Assembly: GCA_964613095.1 (NCBI GenBank)
Contig: CAZTFX010000021.1
Location: forward strand, 1 to 28,824
DNA: 28,824 nucleotides
Source of the DNA: RGIG4576 sp964613095
GTDB taxonomy: Bacteria; Bacteroidota; Bacteroidia; Bacteroidales; Muribaculaceae
Direction: 5' to 3'
Shown: positions 6,995 to 13,279 of the stretch, one piece after another
Layout: each line of letters begins with the position of its first letter
How positions within the stretch are numbered: position 1 is the stretch's first letter
Notes under the pieces: generated by a model
Database searches by the model: none
Told to the model about the DNA's origin: nothing
The model's input: the letters and a program-made list of their open reading frames with translations, nothing else
Translations under genes and position numbers: made by a program

Positions 6995-9460
6995 TCAAGC
7001 CGGATCGACATTATAGTATAAGACAACCGATTTCATTCGGCTATCTACTGTAAGCATATTTTCATATATACGACGTAATATATTTTTCACTTTAGGCATA
7101 GAAGCCTCATTCTCCATTTTAAGTACAATCTGTCTAATATAATAATTCTGCACACGTGCCACCATAGGAGCTTCCGGACCCAATACACGATGACGGAAAA
7201 CTTCCCTCAACATATTACTATAACGAACCGACATTTCTGTCAACACATTATCATCTCTATGTTTCAAATAAATATTTATTATTTTTGTGAATGGAGGGTA
7301 ACCAAATCGTTCTCGTTCACCCAACTCATAACGATAAAAACCTAAATAATCGTGATTTTTCACAAAACCGATAACTGGATGTTTTACATCACTCGTTTGT
7401 ATCACTACTCTGCCCTGCTTATTCTTACGACCTGCACGTCCACTCACCTGTTCCATCATGTCAAAAGCTCGTTCATCCGAACGAAAATCAGGGAAATTAA
7501 TCATTGTATCGGCATTTAAAATACCAACTGTGCTGACTCCGGCAAAATCCAGTCCTTTTGTTACCATTTGAGTACCAACCAGAATATTCATTTTACGAGA
7601 AGAAAAATCTTCTATCAGTTTTTCATAGCTGTTTTTATTTCGGGTGGTATCAAGATCCATTCTGGCTATTTTATCATCAGAGAATACCGCTTCCACCTCA
7701 TCTTCTATTCTTTCCGTACCATATCCCACTATTTCTATGGCAGGCATTTTGCAAGCGGGACACACTGACGGTAATTGCATTGTATAGCCACAATAATGAC
7801 ATGACAAAGAATTCACATGCTTGTGATAAGTGAGAGATACATCGCAATTTTCACATTTTGGAATCCATTCACACTGCTTGCAACGTACCATAGGAGCATA
7901 GCCACGCCTGTTTTGAAATAAAATAACTTGTTCTCCCAAGTCAAGACTTTTACGACAAAGTCCTATCAATCTTCCGGAAAACATACCTTTCATTTCTTTC
8001 TTTCGTCGAGCCTCGCGTGTATCAACCACTTCGACTTCGGGCATTTCAATGCCTTCATATCTCGTTAGTAACGACACAAGTCCATAACGCCCTAATTCCG
8101 CATTACGATACACCTCTACAGCAGGAGTTGCAGAACCAAGCAAAGTCTTTGCCACATGCATTTGAGCCAACATAATAGCTGCATTTCTTCCATTATAACG
8201 AGGAGCCGGGTCTTGCTGCTTATAACTTGAGTCATGTTCTTCATCTACTATAACCAATCCTAAATTGGCAAACGGTAGAAATACCGAAGAACGTACTCCT
8301 ATTACGACACACGGTTCATTACTATTAAGTAACTTTTTCCATATATCAACTCGTTCATTATCCGAGAATTTTGAGTGATAAATTATAAGTTTATCACCAA
8401 ATATCAATTGTAATCGTTGTGTTAATTGAGTTGTAAGAGCTATTTCAGGTACAAGATACAACACTTGACGACCATTTTTCAACACCTCATCAATAAGATG
8501 TACGTATATAGATGTTTTACCACTTGAAGTAACACCATGAAGCAATGTTATGCTTTTTTCCTTAAAAGATTCCCTGATTTCTTGGAAAGCACGCAATTGT
8601 TCATTGCTTAAACATGGTTTTTCCTGTACATGTACTACCCGATTGGCGAAACGATTAATTTCCTTTTTATATTGTTTAAATACACCTTTTGTAATAACAG
8701 CACTGAGTACAGCTTGCGAGACATCGGCACGTGCCAAAAGCTCATCTTTTTTTACCTCTCGCGGACTTCCACTCTGCAACCATCGAGATAAATCCAAATA
8801 TGCCAACAATAACGACTCTTGTTTACTACTGCGATGTACCATATCAAAATAACGATGCAGCCCATCGTCATCACCATGTTCAAGATTAAGGGAAATACAG
8901 ACCTCTGTTTTCGGGCGATAATTATTTACAACCTTTTCGGCAACATATACAGCGTCCTTTTCCAACATGTGACTTACCAAAGCCTCAACATTTTTGAAAC
9001 CGGTAGCATTCGTTATCTCATTAAGCTGAACCTTTTCTCGAGAGCTTATCAAATCATATACAATTCGTTCGCGTTCAGTCAATCTAAATTCCTCGGTATC
9101 TTCATAATCCGGATTTACCGAAACAACTGTTTCACTTTCCACCTTTAATCCGGCAGGTACTGCAGCTTTAAAGACTTCGCCCTGTGAACAAAGATAATAA
9201 TCGGAAATCCAAGACCAAAATTTCAATTGCGGATGTCGAAGTATGGGTGCCTCGTCCAATAACGACAGTATTTCTTTGACCGCATACTCCGTTGGCTCAT
9301 TATGATGAACCATAACCACGATTGCTGTATAATATTTTTTACGACCAAACGGTACAAGTACACGGCTACCTATCTTCACGTCTCCCATAACATCGGGAAT
9401 ACGATAAGTAAAGGTACTGTACAACGGCAATGGTAATATTACATCAACAAATCGTGTCAT
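6995..9460 (-). CDS. priA: Replication restart helicase, primosomal protein N'
   Basis: PriA recognises stalled or repaired forks and reloads the replicative helicase. The 821-residue protein has the N-terminal 3'-end-binding domain (1-105), a winged-helix-like part (about 125-180), a SF2 helicase core with Walker A 'GVTSSGKT' (309-316), DEEH box (406-409), 'GSATP' (442-446) and C-terminal motifs 'GTQMVTKGLDF' (629-639) and 'QVSGRAGR' (671-678). The inserted zinc-binding region has eight cysteines at about 527, 530, 536, 539, 554, 557, 567 and 570. The length is slightly above the usual E. coli size (732), as is common in this phylum. It ends 7 bp from the convergent dipeptidase gene, with no room for a terminator; a hairpin upstream separates it from the barrel gene. 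Confidence 0.96.
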   Translation of the reverse strand: MTRFVDVILPLPLYSTFTYRIPDVMGDVKIGSRVLVPFGRKKYYTAIVVMVHHNEPTEYAVKEILSLLDEAPILRHPQLKFWSWISDYYLCSQGEVFKAAVPAGLKVESETVVSVNPDYEDTEEFRLTERERIVYDLISSREKVQLNEITNATGFKNVEALVSHMLEKDAVYVAEKVVNNYRPKTEVCISLNLEHGDDDGLHRYFDMVHRSSKQESLLLAYLDLSRWLQSGSPREVKKDELLARADVSQAVLSAVITKGVFKQYKKEINRFANRVVHVQEKPCLSNEQLRAFQEIRESFKEKSITLLHGVTSSGKTSIYVHLIDEVLKNGRQVLYLVPEIALTTQLTQRLQLIFGDKLIIYHSKFSDNERVDIWKKLLNSNEPCVVIGVRSSVFLPFANLGLVIVDEEHDSSYKQQDPAPRYNGRNAAIMLAQMHVAKTLLGSATPAVEVYRNAELGRYGLVSLLTRYEGIEMPEVEVVDTREARRKKEMKGMFSGRLIGLCRKSLDLGEQVILFQNRRGYAPMVRCKQCEWIPKCENCDVSLTYHKHVNSLSCHYCGYTMQLPSVCPACKMPAIEIVGYGTERIEDEVEAVFSDDKIARMDLDTTRNKNSYEKLIEDFSSRKMNILVGTQMVTKGLDFAGVSTVGILNADTMINFPDFRSDERAFDMMEQVSGRAGRKNKQGRVVIQTSDVKHPVIGFVKNHDYLGFYRYELGERERFGYPPFTKIINIYLKHRDDNVLTEMSVRYSNMLREVFRHRVLGPEAPMVARVQNYYIRQIVLKMENEASMPKVKNILRRIYENMLTVDSRMKSVVLYYNVDPA

Positions 9461-9494
9461 TTCACTATGTATAAAGTCTATCTATAAAACAATA

Positions 9495-9526
9495 ATGTAG
9501 AGACGGAGAAGTCTCCACCTCTACAT
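9495..9526 (-). terminator. Hairpin terminator between the barrel gene and priA
   Basis: ATGTAGAG (9495-9502) pairs with CTCTACAT (9519-9526), with a second inner stem GGAG/CTCC. On the minus strand it follows the barrel gene stop codon (9544) by about 17 nt and is followed by TTATTGTTTT. It therefore probably ends that transcript and lies between it and the priA start codon. Confidence 0.65.
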
Positions 9527-9543
9527 CATAATATTTTCACTCA

Positions 9544-10167
9544 TTAAAAGAAATAAGTACAAGTCACTTTCCAAGTGCGGTTCTTTGCTGTAAAATCATC
9601 CAATAATTTTGTTTTTACAGCATAACTCATGCCCCAGCAATAACTTACATTTACTTGTGCTTTACGCAAAATCTCACAACCTATACCGGTATTTACACCA
9701 AATTCTCCTCCCGGGAACTTTATAGCATCTATTCCACTGTGGGCTAATAAAAAAGAAAATTCAGGTCCCACAAATAATATAGGCATAAGAGTATTTTCAA
9801 ATCCACCCAAATTTTTAAATTTAAATTTCAAATGAATTGGTATTTCAAGATAATGCAACATACAATTTTCTTTGCCGTATCCTTCTACAGCCCAAACAGG
9901 ACGTTCTCCCAAATGTAATTTAGCACCTCGTTGAGTATATAGCAAAGAAGCATCGAATCCGAATCCTATTCCCGGCATCATCAGTTCTCCTGTAACACCC
10001 AAAGTTGCTCCAAAATTTTTATCTACCGCAAATAAATCTTGATCAAATTTTAAATTAGTCATATCGGCTCCTGCCACGATACCCCATCTACTGGAACTCT
10101 GTGCCCACGTTGTTCCTACGCCTAATACGGCAATGCACAACATTACTATTGATAATATTTTTTTCAT
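9544..10167 (-). CDS. Small outer membrane beta-barrel protein (OMP_b-brl family), copy 2
   Basis: This 207-residue protein has a signal peptide (1-22, ending TWA|Q) and alternating strands ending in a C-terminal aromatic residue (...YFF), as expected for a barrel handled by BamA. It matches in style the PorT-like/OMP_b-brl_2 group of Bacteroidota: 'GFGFDASLLYTQRGAKL', 'YLEIPIHLKFKF', 'ILFVGPEFSFLL' and 'VNTGIGCEIL'. The neighbouring upstream gene encodes a paralogue with the same block order, so the two arose by tandem duplication. It has its own promoter and a terminator on each side, so the pair is probably transcribed separately. No specific substrate or function is known for such proteins. 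Confidence 0.85.
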   Translation of the reverse strand: MKKILSIVMLCIAVLGVGTTWAQSSSRWGIVAGADMTNLKFDQDLFAVDKNFGATLGVTGELMMPGIGFGFDASLLYTQRGAKLHLGERPVWAVEGYGKENCMLHYLEIPIHLKFKFKNLGGFENTLMPILFVGPEFSFLLAHSGIDAIKFPGGEFGVNTGIGCEILRKAQVNVSYCWGMSYAVKTKLLDDFTAKNRTWKVTCTYFF

Positions 10168-10199
10168 CTTATTTTAATTATATCATTTTAAATCTTATG

Positions 10200-10229
10200 C
10201 AAATCTACCATATTTTATTGTAATCACAA
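10200..10229 (-). promoter_or_regulatory. Promoter of the second barrel gene
   Basis: On the minus strand TTG (10229-10227) lies 19 bp upstream of TAGATTTG (10207-10200). Transcription would start near 10194, about 27 nt before the ATG. The -33 element overlaps the T-tract of the preceding gene's terminator. Confidence 0.65.
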
Positions 10230-10279
10230 AAAAAATCGGCATTTCCACCACCTACAATAGCTGTAAAGGTGAAAATGCC
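10229..10279 (-). terminator. Terminator of the first barrel gene
   Basis: GGCATTT (10238-10244) pairs with AAATGCC (10273-10279), and inner CACC/GGTG extends the stem across one mismatch. On the minus strand the stem is followed by a run of T (10235-10229). It lies 29 nt beyond the stop codon of the barrel gene at 10308. Confidence 0.82.
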
Positions 10280-10307
10280 AATATTTTTAACTCGTTTTAT
10301 TACTTGT

Positions 10308-10913
10308 TTAGAACAAATATGCTGCAGTCACAGTCCAATATCTATTTTTACCTTCAATTCCTGCCGCATCTACATCTTTAACCAAATCCAATGCCTTTGT
10401 GATACCAAAGCCATAGCTTGCGCCAATTTGTAAATGCTTAACCAATTCAACTCCCAAACCAACATTCCATGCAATATCACATTTCTTGCTTTTTACAAAA
10501 TCCTTAATTTCGCTTTTGCCTGTCTTGAATGCAAAACTCGGACCTGTAAATATATAAGGAGTAATAACGTTTCCTACGATTGGCAAACCTATTTTATATT
10601 TTAAATTAACCGGAATTTCAATATAATCACGTTTCAATTTTGCCGTTTCTGTTTCTATAGCTTCACGGTGAACATACATTACAGAAGCGTCAAAACCCAA
10701 ATTAATAACAGGTATTGTAAATTCTGCCATAAGACCACCGGTAAAACCTGCATGATTATCAGAATTTCCCAAATCCCCTAAAATATCTTCACTAAAATGC
10801 AAACTGTTTAATGCCACACCGGCTTTAACACCAAATCGGAAACCACCTGCCGATGCACTCACACTCATCAATACTACTGCTATTACAAATAGCGTTCTTT
10901 TAAAATTCTTCAT
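10308..10913 (-). CDS. Small outer membrane beta-barrel protein (OMP_b-brl family), copy 1
   Basis: This 201-residue protein has a signal peptide (1-22, ending ASA) and a predicted eight-strand-sized barrel. Blocks 'FRFGVKAGVALNSLHF', 'NLGFDASVMYVHREA', 'DYIEIPVNLKYKI', 'PYIFTGPSFAFKTG' and 'WNVGLGVELVKHLQIGASYG' follow the same order as in the downstream paralogue, and the protein ends in Phe (YLF). Overall identity between the copies is low by eye, so the duplication is old. A promoter with both elements is upstream, and a strong terminator is downstream. Such proteins are common in Bacteroidales and mostly uncharacterised. Confidence 0.86.
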   Translation of the reverse strand: MKNFKRTLFVIAVVLMSVSASAGGFRFGVKAGVALNSLHFSEDILGDLGNSDNHAGFTGGLMAEFTIPVINLGFDASVMYVHREAIETETAKLKRDYIEIPVNLKYKIGLPIVGNVITPYIFTGPSFAFKTGKSEIKDFVKSKKCDIAWNVGLGVELVKHLQIGASYGFGITKALDLVKDVDAAGIEGKNRYWTVTAAYLF

Positions 10914-10943
10914 AATATTTCTTTTTATTAATAATAATTAGTA

Positions 10944-10973
10944 CAAATATAACAATTTTTCAGCAAATAACAA
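10944..10973 (-). promoter_or_regulatory. Promoter of the first barrel gene
   Basis: On the minus strand TTG (10973-10971) is 19 bp upstream of TATATTTG (10951-10944). Transcription would start near 10939, about 26 nt upstream of the ATG at 10913. Confidence 0.7.
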
Positions 10974-11016
10974 ATTTACTTCTACATATAACAACAAATT
11001 AATTGTCAAAATTACT

Positions 11017-11024
11017 TATCTTTG
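11017..11024 (+). promoter_or_regulatory. -7 element directly before the MIP18-family gene
   Basis: TATCTTTG ends 7 nt before the ATG at 11032, so transcription would start just before or at that codon. No TTG is at a proper -33 distance. Either the mRNA is nearly leaderless or translation starts at the second ATG (11044). Confidence 0.5.
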
Positions 11025-11031
11025 CAATATT

Positions 11032-11352
11032 ATGGATGAAACAATGAAATTACACATAGAAGAAGAGATTGTAAAAATGCTTAAAACTGTATTTGACCCG
11101 GAAATACCGGTTGATGTTTACAATCTCGGGCTTATTTATAATATAGATGTCCAAGATAGCGGTCATGTACGCATTGACATGACTCTTACAGCCCCTTCTT
11201 GCCCGGCTTCAGAATTCCTCATGGAAGATATTCGCATGAAAGTAGAAAGTGTGGAAGGTGTAAAAAGTCTTGATGTACAATTAGTTTTTGAGCCTGAGTG
11301 GGACAAAGACATGATGAGTGAAGAAGCAAAACTGGAACTTGGATTTCTTTAA
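11032..11352 (+). CDS. MIP18/DUF59-family iron-sulfur assembly protein (SufT-like)
   Basis: This 106-residue single-domain protein of the PaaD/MIP18 family helps deliver Fe-S clusters to target proteins. The hallmark 'DPEIPVDVYNLGLIY' (22-36) and 'LTAPSCPAS' (52-60) with the conserved cysteine C57 are intact. In Bacteroidota such genes often sit with suf genes; here none is present, and instead lpxH follows after 21 nt on the same strand, so the two are probably cotranscribed. An alternative start at M5 (11044) would give 102 residues and keep the whole domain; the promoter position makes this alternative worth considering. Confidence 0.85.
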   Translation: MDETMKLHIEEEIVKMLKTVFDPEIPVDVYNLGLIYNIDVQDSGHVRIDMTLTAPSCPASEFLMEDIRMKVESVEGVKSLDVQLVFEPEWDKDMMSEEAKLELGFL

Positions 11353-11373
11353 TCCACAATCGTTGATTATATC

Positions 11374-12132
11374 ATGAGTAACAATAAACCTGTATATTTT
11401 CTTTCCGATTTTCATTTAGGTGCAACGTATCTTAAAAATCCTATTGAATCGGAAAAGCGTGTAGTTCGCTTTCTTGACAGTATAAAAGATAAAGCAGGTG
11501 AAATATATCTTATGGGTGATATTCTGGATTATTGGTATGAATACCGTCATGTAGTTCCCAAAGGTTACGTACGTTTTTTCGGCAAGCTCGCCGAACTTGC
11601 CGATAATGGAATCAAAATATATTGGTTCATAGGCAATCATGATATATGGATTTATGACTATCTCCCCAAAGAATTGGGTATTGAAATTATTGATGGAATA
11701 CAAGAAAAAGAAATTCTTGGAAAACGTTTTTTCTTGAATCATGGCGATGCTGTGGGAAAACGAAAAGCATCATTCCTATTTATTCGATGGCTCTTTAGAA
11801 ATAAAATATGCCAAACATTATACTCTATGTTACCCTCATGCATTACTATTCCATTTGCCCACAATTGGTCAAATCATAGCCGTGCTTCCGAAAATTGTAA
11901 TGATACAATAAAGACAAACGAATATTTATCCAACATCATTAAATTCGCTAAAGAATATTCAACAACACATCCCGTAATAAATTATTTCGTATTCGGGCAC
12001 TTACATATCATAGCCGATAAGCATATCACATCAAACACACGCTGCATTGTTTTAGGCGATTGGATTGATAAATTTTCATATGCTGTATTTGATGGAAACA
12101 ATATGTCTGTAAAGATATTCGACAACCCTTAA
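11374..12132 (+). CDS. lpxH: UDP-2,3-diacylglucosamine diphosphatase (LpxH-type)
   Basis: This 252-residue calcineurin-like metallophosphoesterase would hydrolyse UDP-2,3-diacylglucosamine to lipid X and UMP in lipid A synthesis at the inner membrane face. Di-metal ligands are visible: D12 and H14 in 'SDFHLG', D49 in 'MGDILDYWYEY', N88-H89 in 'GNHD', H123 in 'NHGD', and H209/H211 in 'FGHLH'. The basic and hydrophobic insertion 'KRKASFLFIRWLFRNK' (129-144) corresponds to the lipid-binding lid region of LpxH. The length matches the family. The best-known alternative would be an LpxH2-like phosphoesterase of the same superfamily. It follows the MIP18-family gene by 21 nt, and nothing recognisable as a terminator follows within the next 300 bp. 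Confidence 0.88.
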   Translation: MSNNKPVYFLSDFHLGATYLKNPIESEKRVVRFLDSIKDKAGEIYLMGDILDYWYEYRHVVPKGYVRFFGKLAELADNGIKIYWFIGNHDIWIYDYLPKELGIEIIDGIQEKEILGKRFFLNHGDAVGKRKASFLFIRWLFRNKICQTLYSMLPSCITIPFAHNWSNHSRASENCNDTIKTNEYLSNIIKFAKEYSTTHPVINYFVFGHLHIIADKHITSNTRCIVLGDWIDKFSYAVFDGNNMSVKIFDNP

Positions 12133-12401
12133 ATTAAAAATATGTTAACAAATCAAAACCACGTTTCACACAGCAAAATGACAGCAAAACAAAATATTTT
12201 CACTAAAAATAAAAATCAAATTAGCTCAAAACGCATAATTTAAAGTCAGAAACATTGACATTTTCCACAACGCAAAAATAATTTCACAAACATATCTTCT
12301 TGTTTTAACAAGTTTTAACCAATCTAAACCCACATTACTAAGTAACTAGGAATCAACACATTACAGCACACACTGTTTTACCAATAAAACATAAAGTACT
12401 G
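12133..12401. other. AT-rich intergenic stretch without genes
   Basis: This is very AT-rich sequence after lpxH. No plausible ORF, tRNA or terminator is seen. One imperfect inverted repeat, CTTGTT-TT-AACAAG (12299-12312), could be a protein site. It precedes the tandem repeat and promoter of the putative small RNA. Confidence 0.5.
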
Positions 12402-12425
12402 AAAACATATTTTAAAACATATTTT
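12402..12425. repeat. Perfect tandem 12-bp repeat upstream of the small-RNA promoter
   Basis: AAAACATATTTT occurs twice with no gap (12402-12413 and 12414-12425). The second copy ends 5 bp before the -33 TTG at 12431. It could be an UP-like AT element or a regulator site; neither is shown by sequence alone. Confidence 0.8.
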
Positions 12426-12430
12426 TTTAT

Positions 12431-12462
12431 TTGACCCCTATTGAAATAAGGGTGTATATTTG
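12431..12462 (+). promoter_or_regulatory. Strong Bacteroidota promoter before a non-coding transcript
   Basis: TTGAC (12431-12435) and TATATTTG (12455-12462) match both consensus elements, with 21 bp between TTG and TAnnTTTG. Transcription would start near 12467-12470. Confidence 0.75.
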
Positions 12463-12467
12463 TGCCA

Positions 12468-12553
12468 TAAACCTAAAACAATCTTTTTTACCTTAAAAAT
12501 TATTATACCTATTGAAGACCTAAAAAGCGACTTTGAGAAAAAGTCGCTTTTTA
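12468..12553 (+). ncRNA. Candidate small RNA of about 85 nt
   Basis: The transcript predicted from the promoter at 12431-12462 ends at an intrinsic terminator at 12522-12552. It contains no ATG on the plus strand, and other start codons open frames of only two or three codons, so it is most likely non-coding. The 5' 50 nt are A/U-rich and look single-stranded, which would suit base-pairing or protein binding. It is followed about 50 nt later by ispD, for which it could alternatively be a prematurely ended leader. It is not recognised as 6S, tmRNA, SRP RNA, RNase P RNA or a known riboswitch. The exact ends are estimates. Confidence 0.55.
12522..12552 (+). terminator. Intrinsic terminator of the candidate small RNA
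   Basis: AAAAAGCGACTT (12522-12533) is fully complementary to AAGTCGCTTTTT (12541-12552) around a 7-nt loop; the stem ends in five T. The A/T symmetry means it could work in both directions. It is nearly 400 nt past lpxH, too far to be that gene's normal terminator. Confidence 0.8.
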
Positions 12554-12604
12554 ATTTTCATATAAACATGCTTTTTACTTATTTTGCAGAAAAAAGCCAT
12601 TCAA

Positions 12605-13279
12605 ATGACAAAATATGCAATAATAGTAGCAGGAGGTAAAGGAACTCGTTTTGGTAGCAACATTCCAAAACAATTCCTTCCATTAAATGGAATCCCTATA
12701 CTTATGCACACCATAAGACGATTTACTCAATGCAACGCCCAAATAATAGTTGTTCTCCCCAAAAACCAAATGCAAGATTGGAATATTCTATGTAAAGAAT
12801 ATTCTTTCCCGATTCAACACACTATAGTAGAAGGAGGAACAACACGGTTTGGCTCAGTAAAAAATGCTTTAGCCGTTATTGAATCACAAGAAGGAGATAT
12901 AATAGCTATACATGATGGAGTCCGTCCTCTTGTATCGGCAGAAATTATCAATGAAGCCTATGATACAGCTGCAATCAAAGGTTCGGCTATTCCGGCAATA
13001 GAAGTAACTGATACTATCAGACAAATAGACAGCAACGAAATAAAATCAAAATCTCTTTTGCGTTCTTCTTTAAGAGCAGTGCAAACACCACAAACGTTTA
13101 AAGCCTCCTTGCTTAAATCAGCTTATAATGTACCTTTTTCGGAAATGTTTACCGATGATGCTTCGGTCGTGGAAGCCTACGGACATCAAATTACCCTTAC
13201 TCACGGAAGCTCATCCAACATTAAAATCACTCATTCAATAGATTTATTAATAGCTGAAGAACTTTTAAAAAATGAATGA
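12605..13279 (+). CDS. ispD: 2-C-methyl-D-erythritol 4-phosphate cytidylyltransferase
   Basis: IspD joins CTP and methylerythritol 4-phosphate, the third step of the MEP isoprenoid pathway. The 224-residue protein begins with the nucleotide-binding loop 'IIVAGGKGTRFGSNIPKQF' (about 6-24), followed by 'HDGVRPLV' (about 104-111), 'AIEVTDTIRQ' and 'VQTPQTF' (about 160-166), all typical. A TTG at 12584 is in frame but would add seven residues before the natural start 'MTKYAIIVAGG', so the ATG at 12605 is chosen. recG starts 8 bp before the ispD stop codon, so the two are translationally coupled. The gene begins about 50 nt after the small-RNA terminator, and only a weak -7-like sequence (TTATTTTG, near 12579-12586) lies in between. 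Confidence 0.93.
   Translation: MTKYAIIVAGGKGTRFGSNIPKQFLPLNGIPILMHTIRRFTQCNAQIIVVLPKNQMQDWNILCKEYSFPIQHTIVEGGTTRFGSVKNALAVIESQEGDIIAIHDGVRPLVSAEIINEAYDTAAIKGSAIPAIEVTDTIRQIDSNEIKSKSLLRSSLRAVQTPQTFKASLLKSAYNVPFSEMFTDDASVVEAYGHQITLTHGSSSNIKITHSIDLLIAEELLKNE

Noticed and set aside
9495..9526. Mobile-element end or attachment site because of the GTAGAGAC inverted repeat
   Set aside because: No transposase, target duplication or second copy is seen, and the position just after a stop codon fits a terminator.
12584..12604. TTG start of ispD at 12584
   Set aside because: The seven extra residues precede the typical N-terminal strand, and the ATG at 12605 fits the family start exactly.
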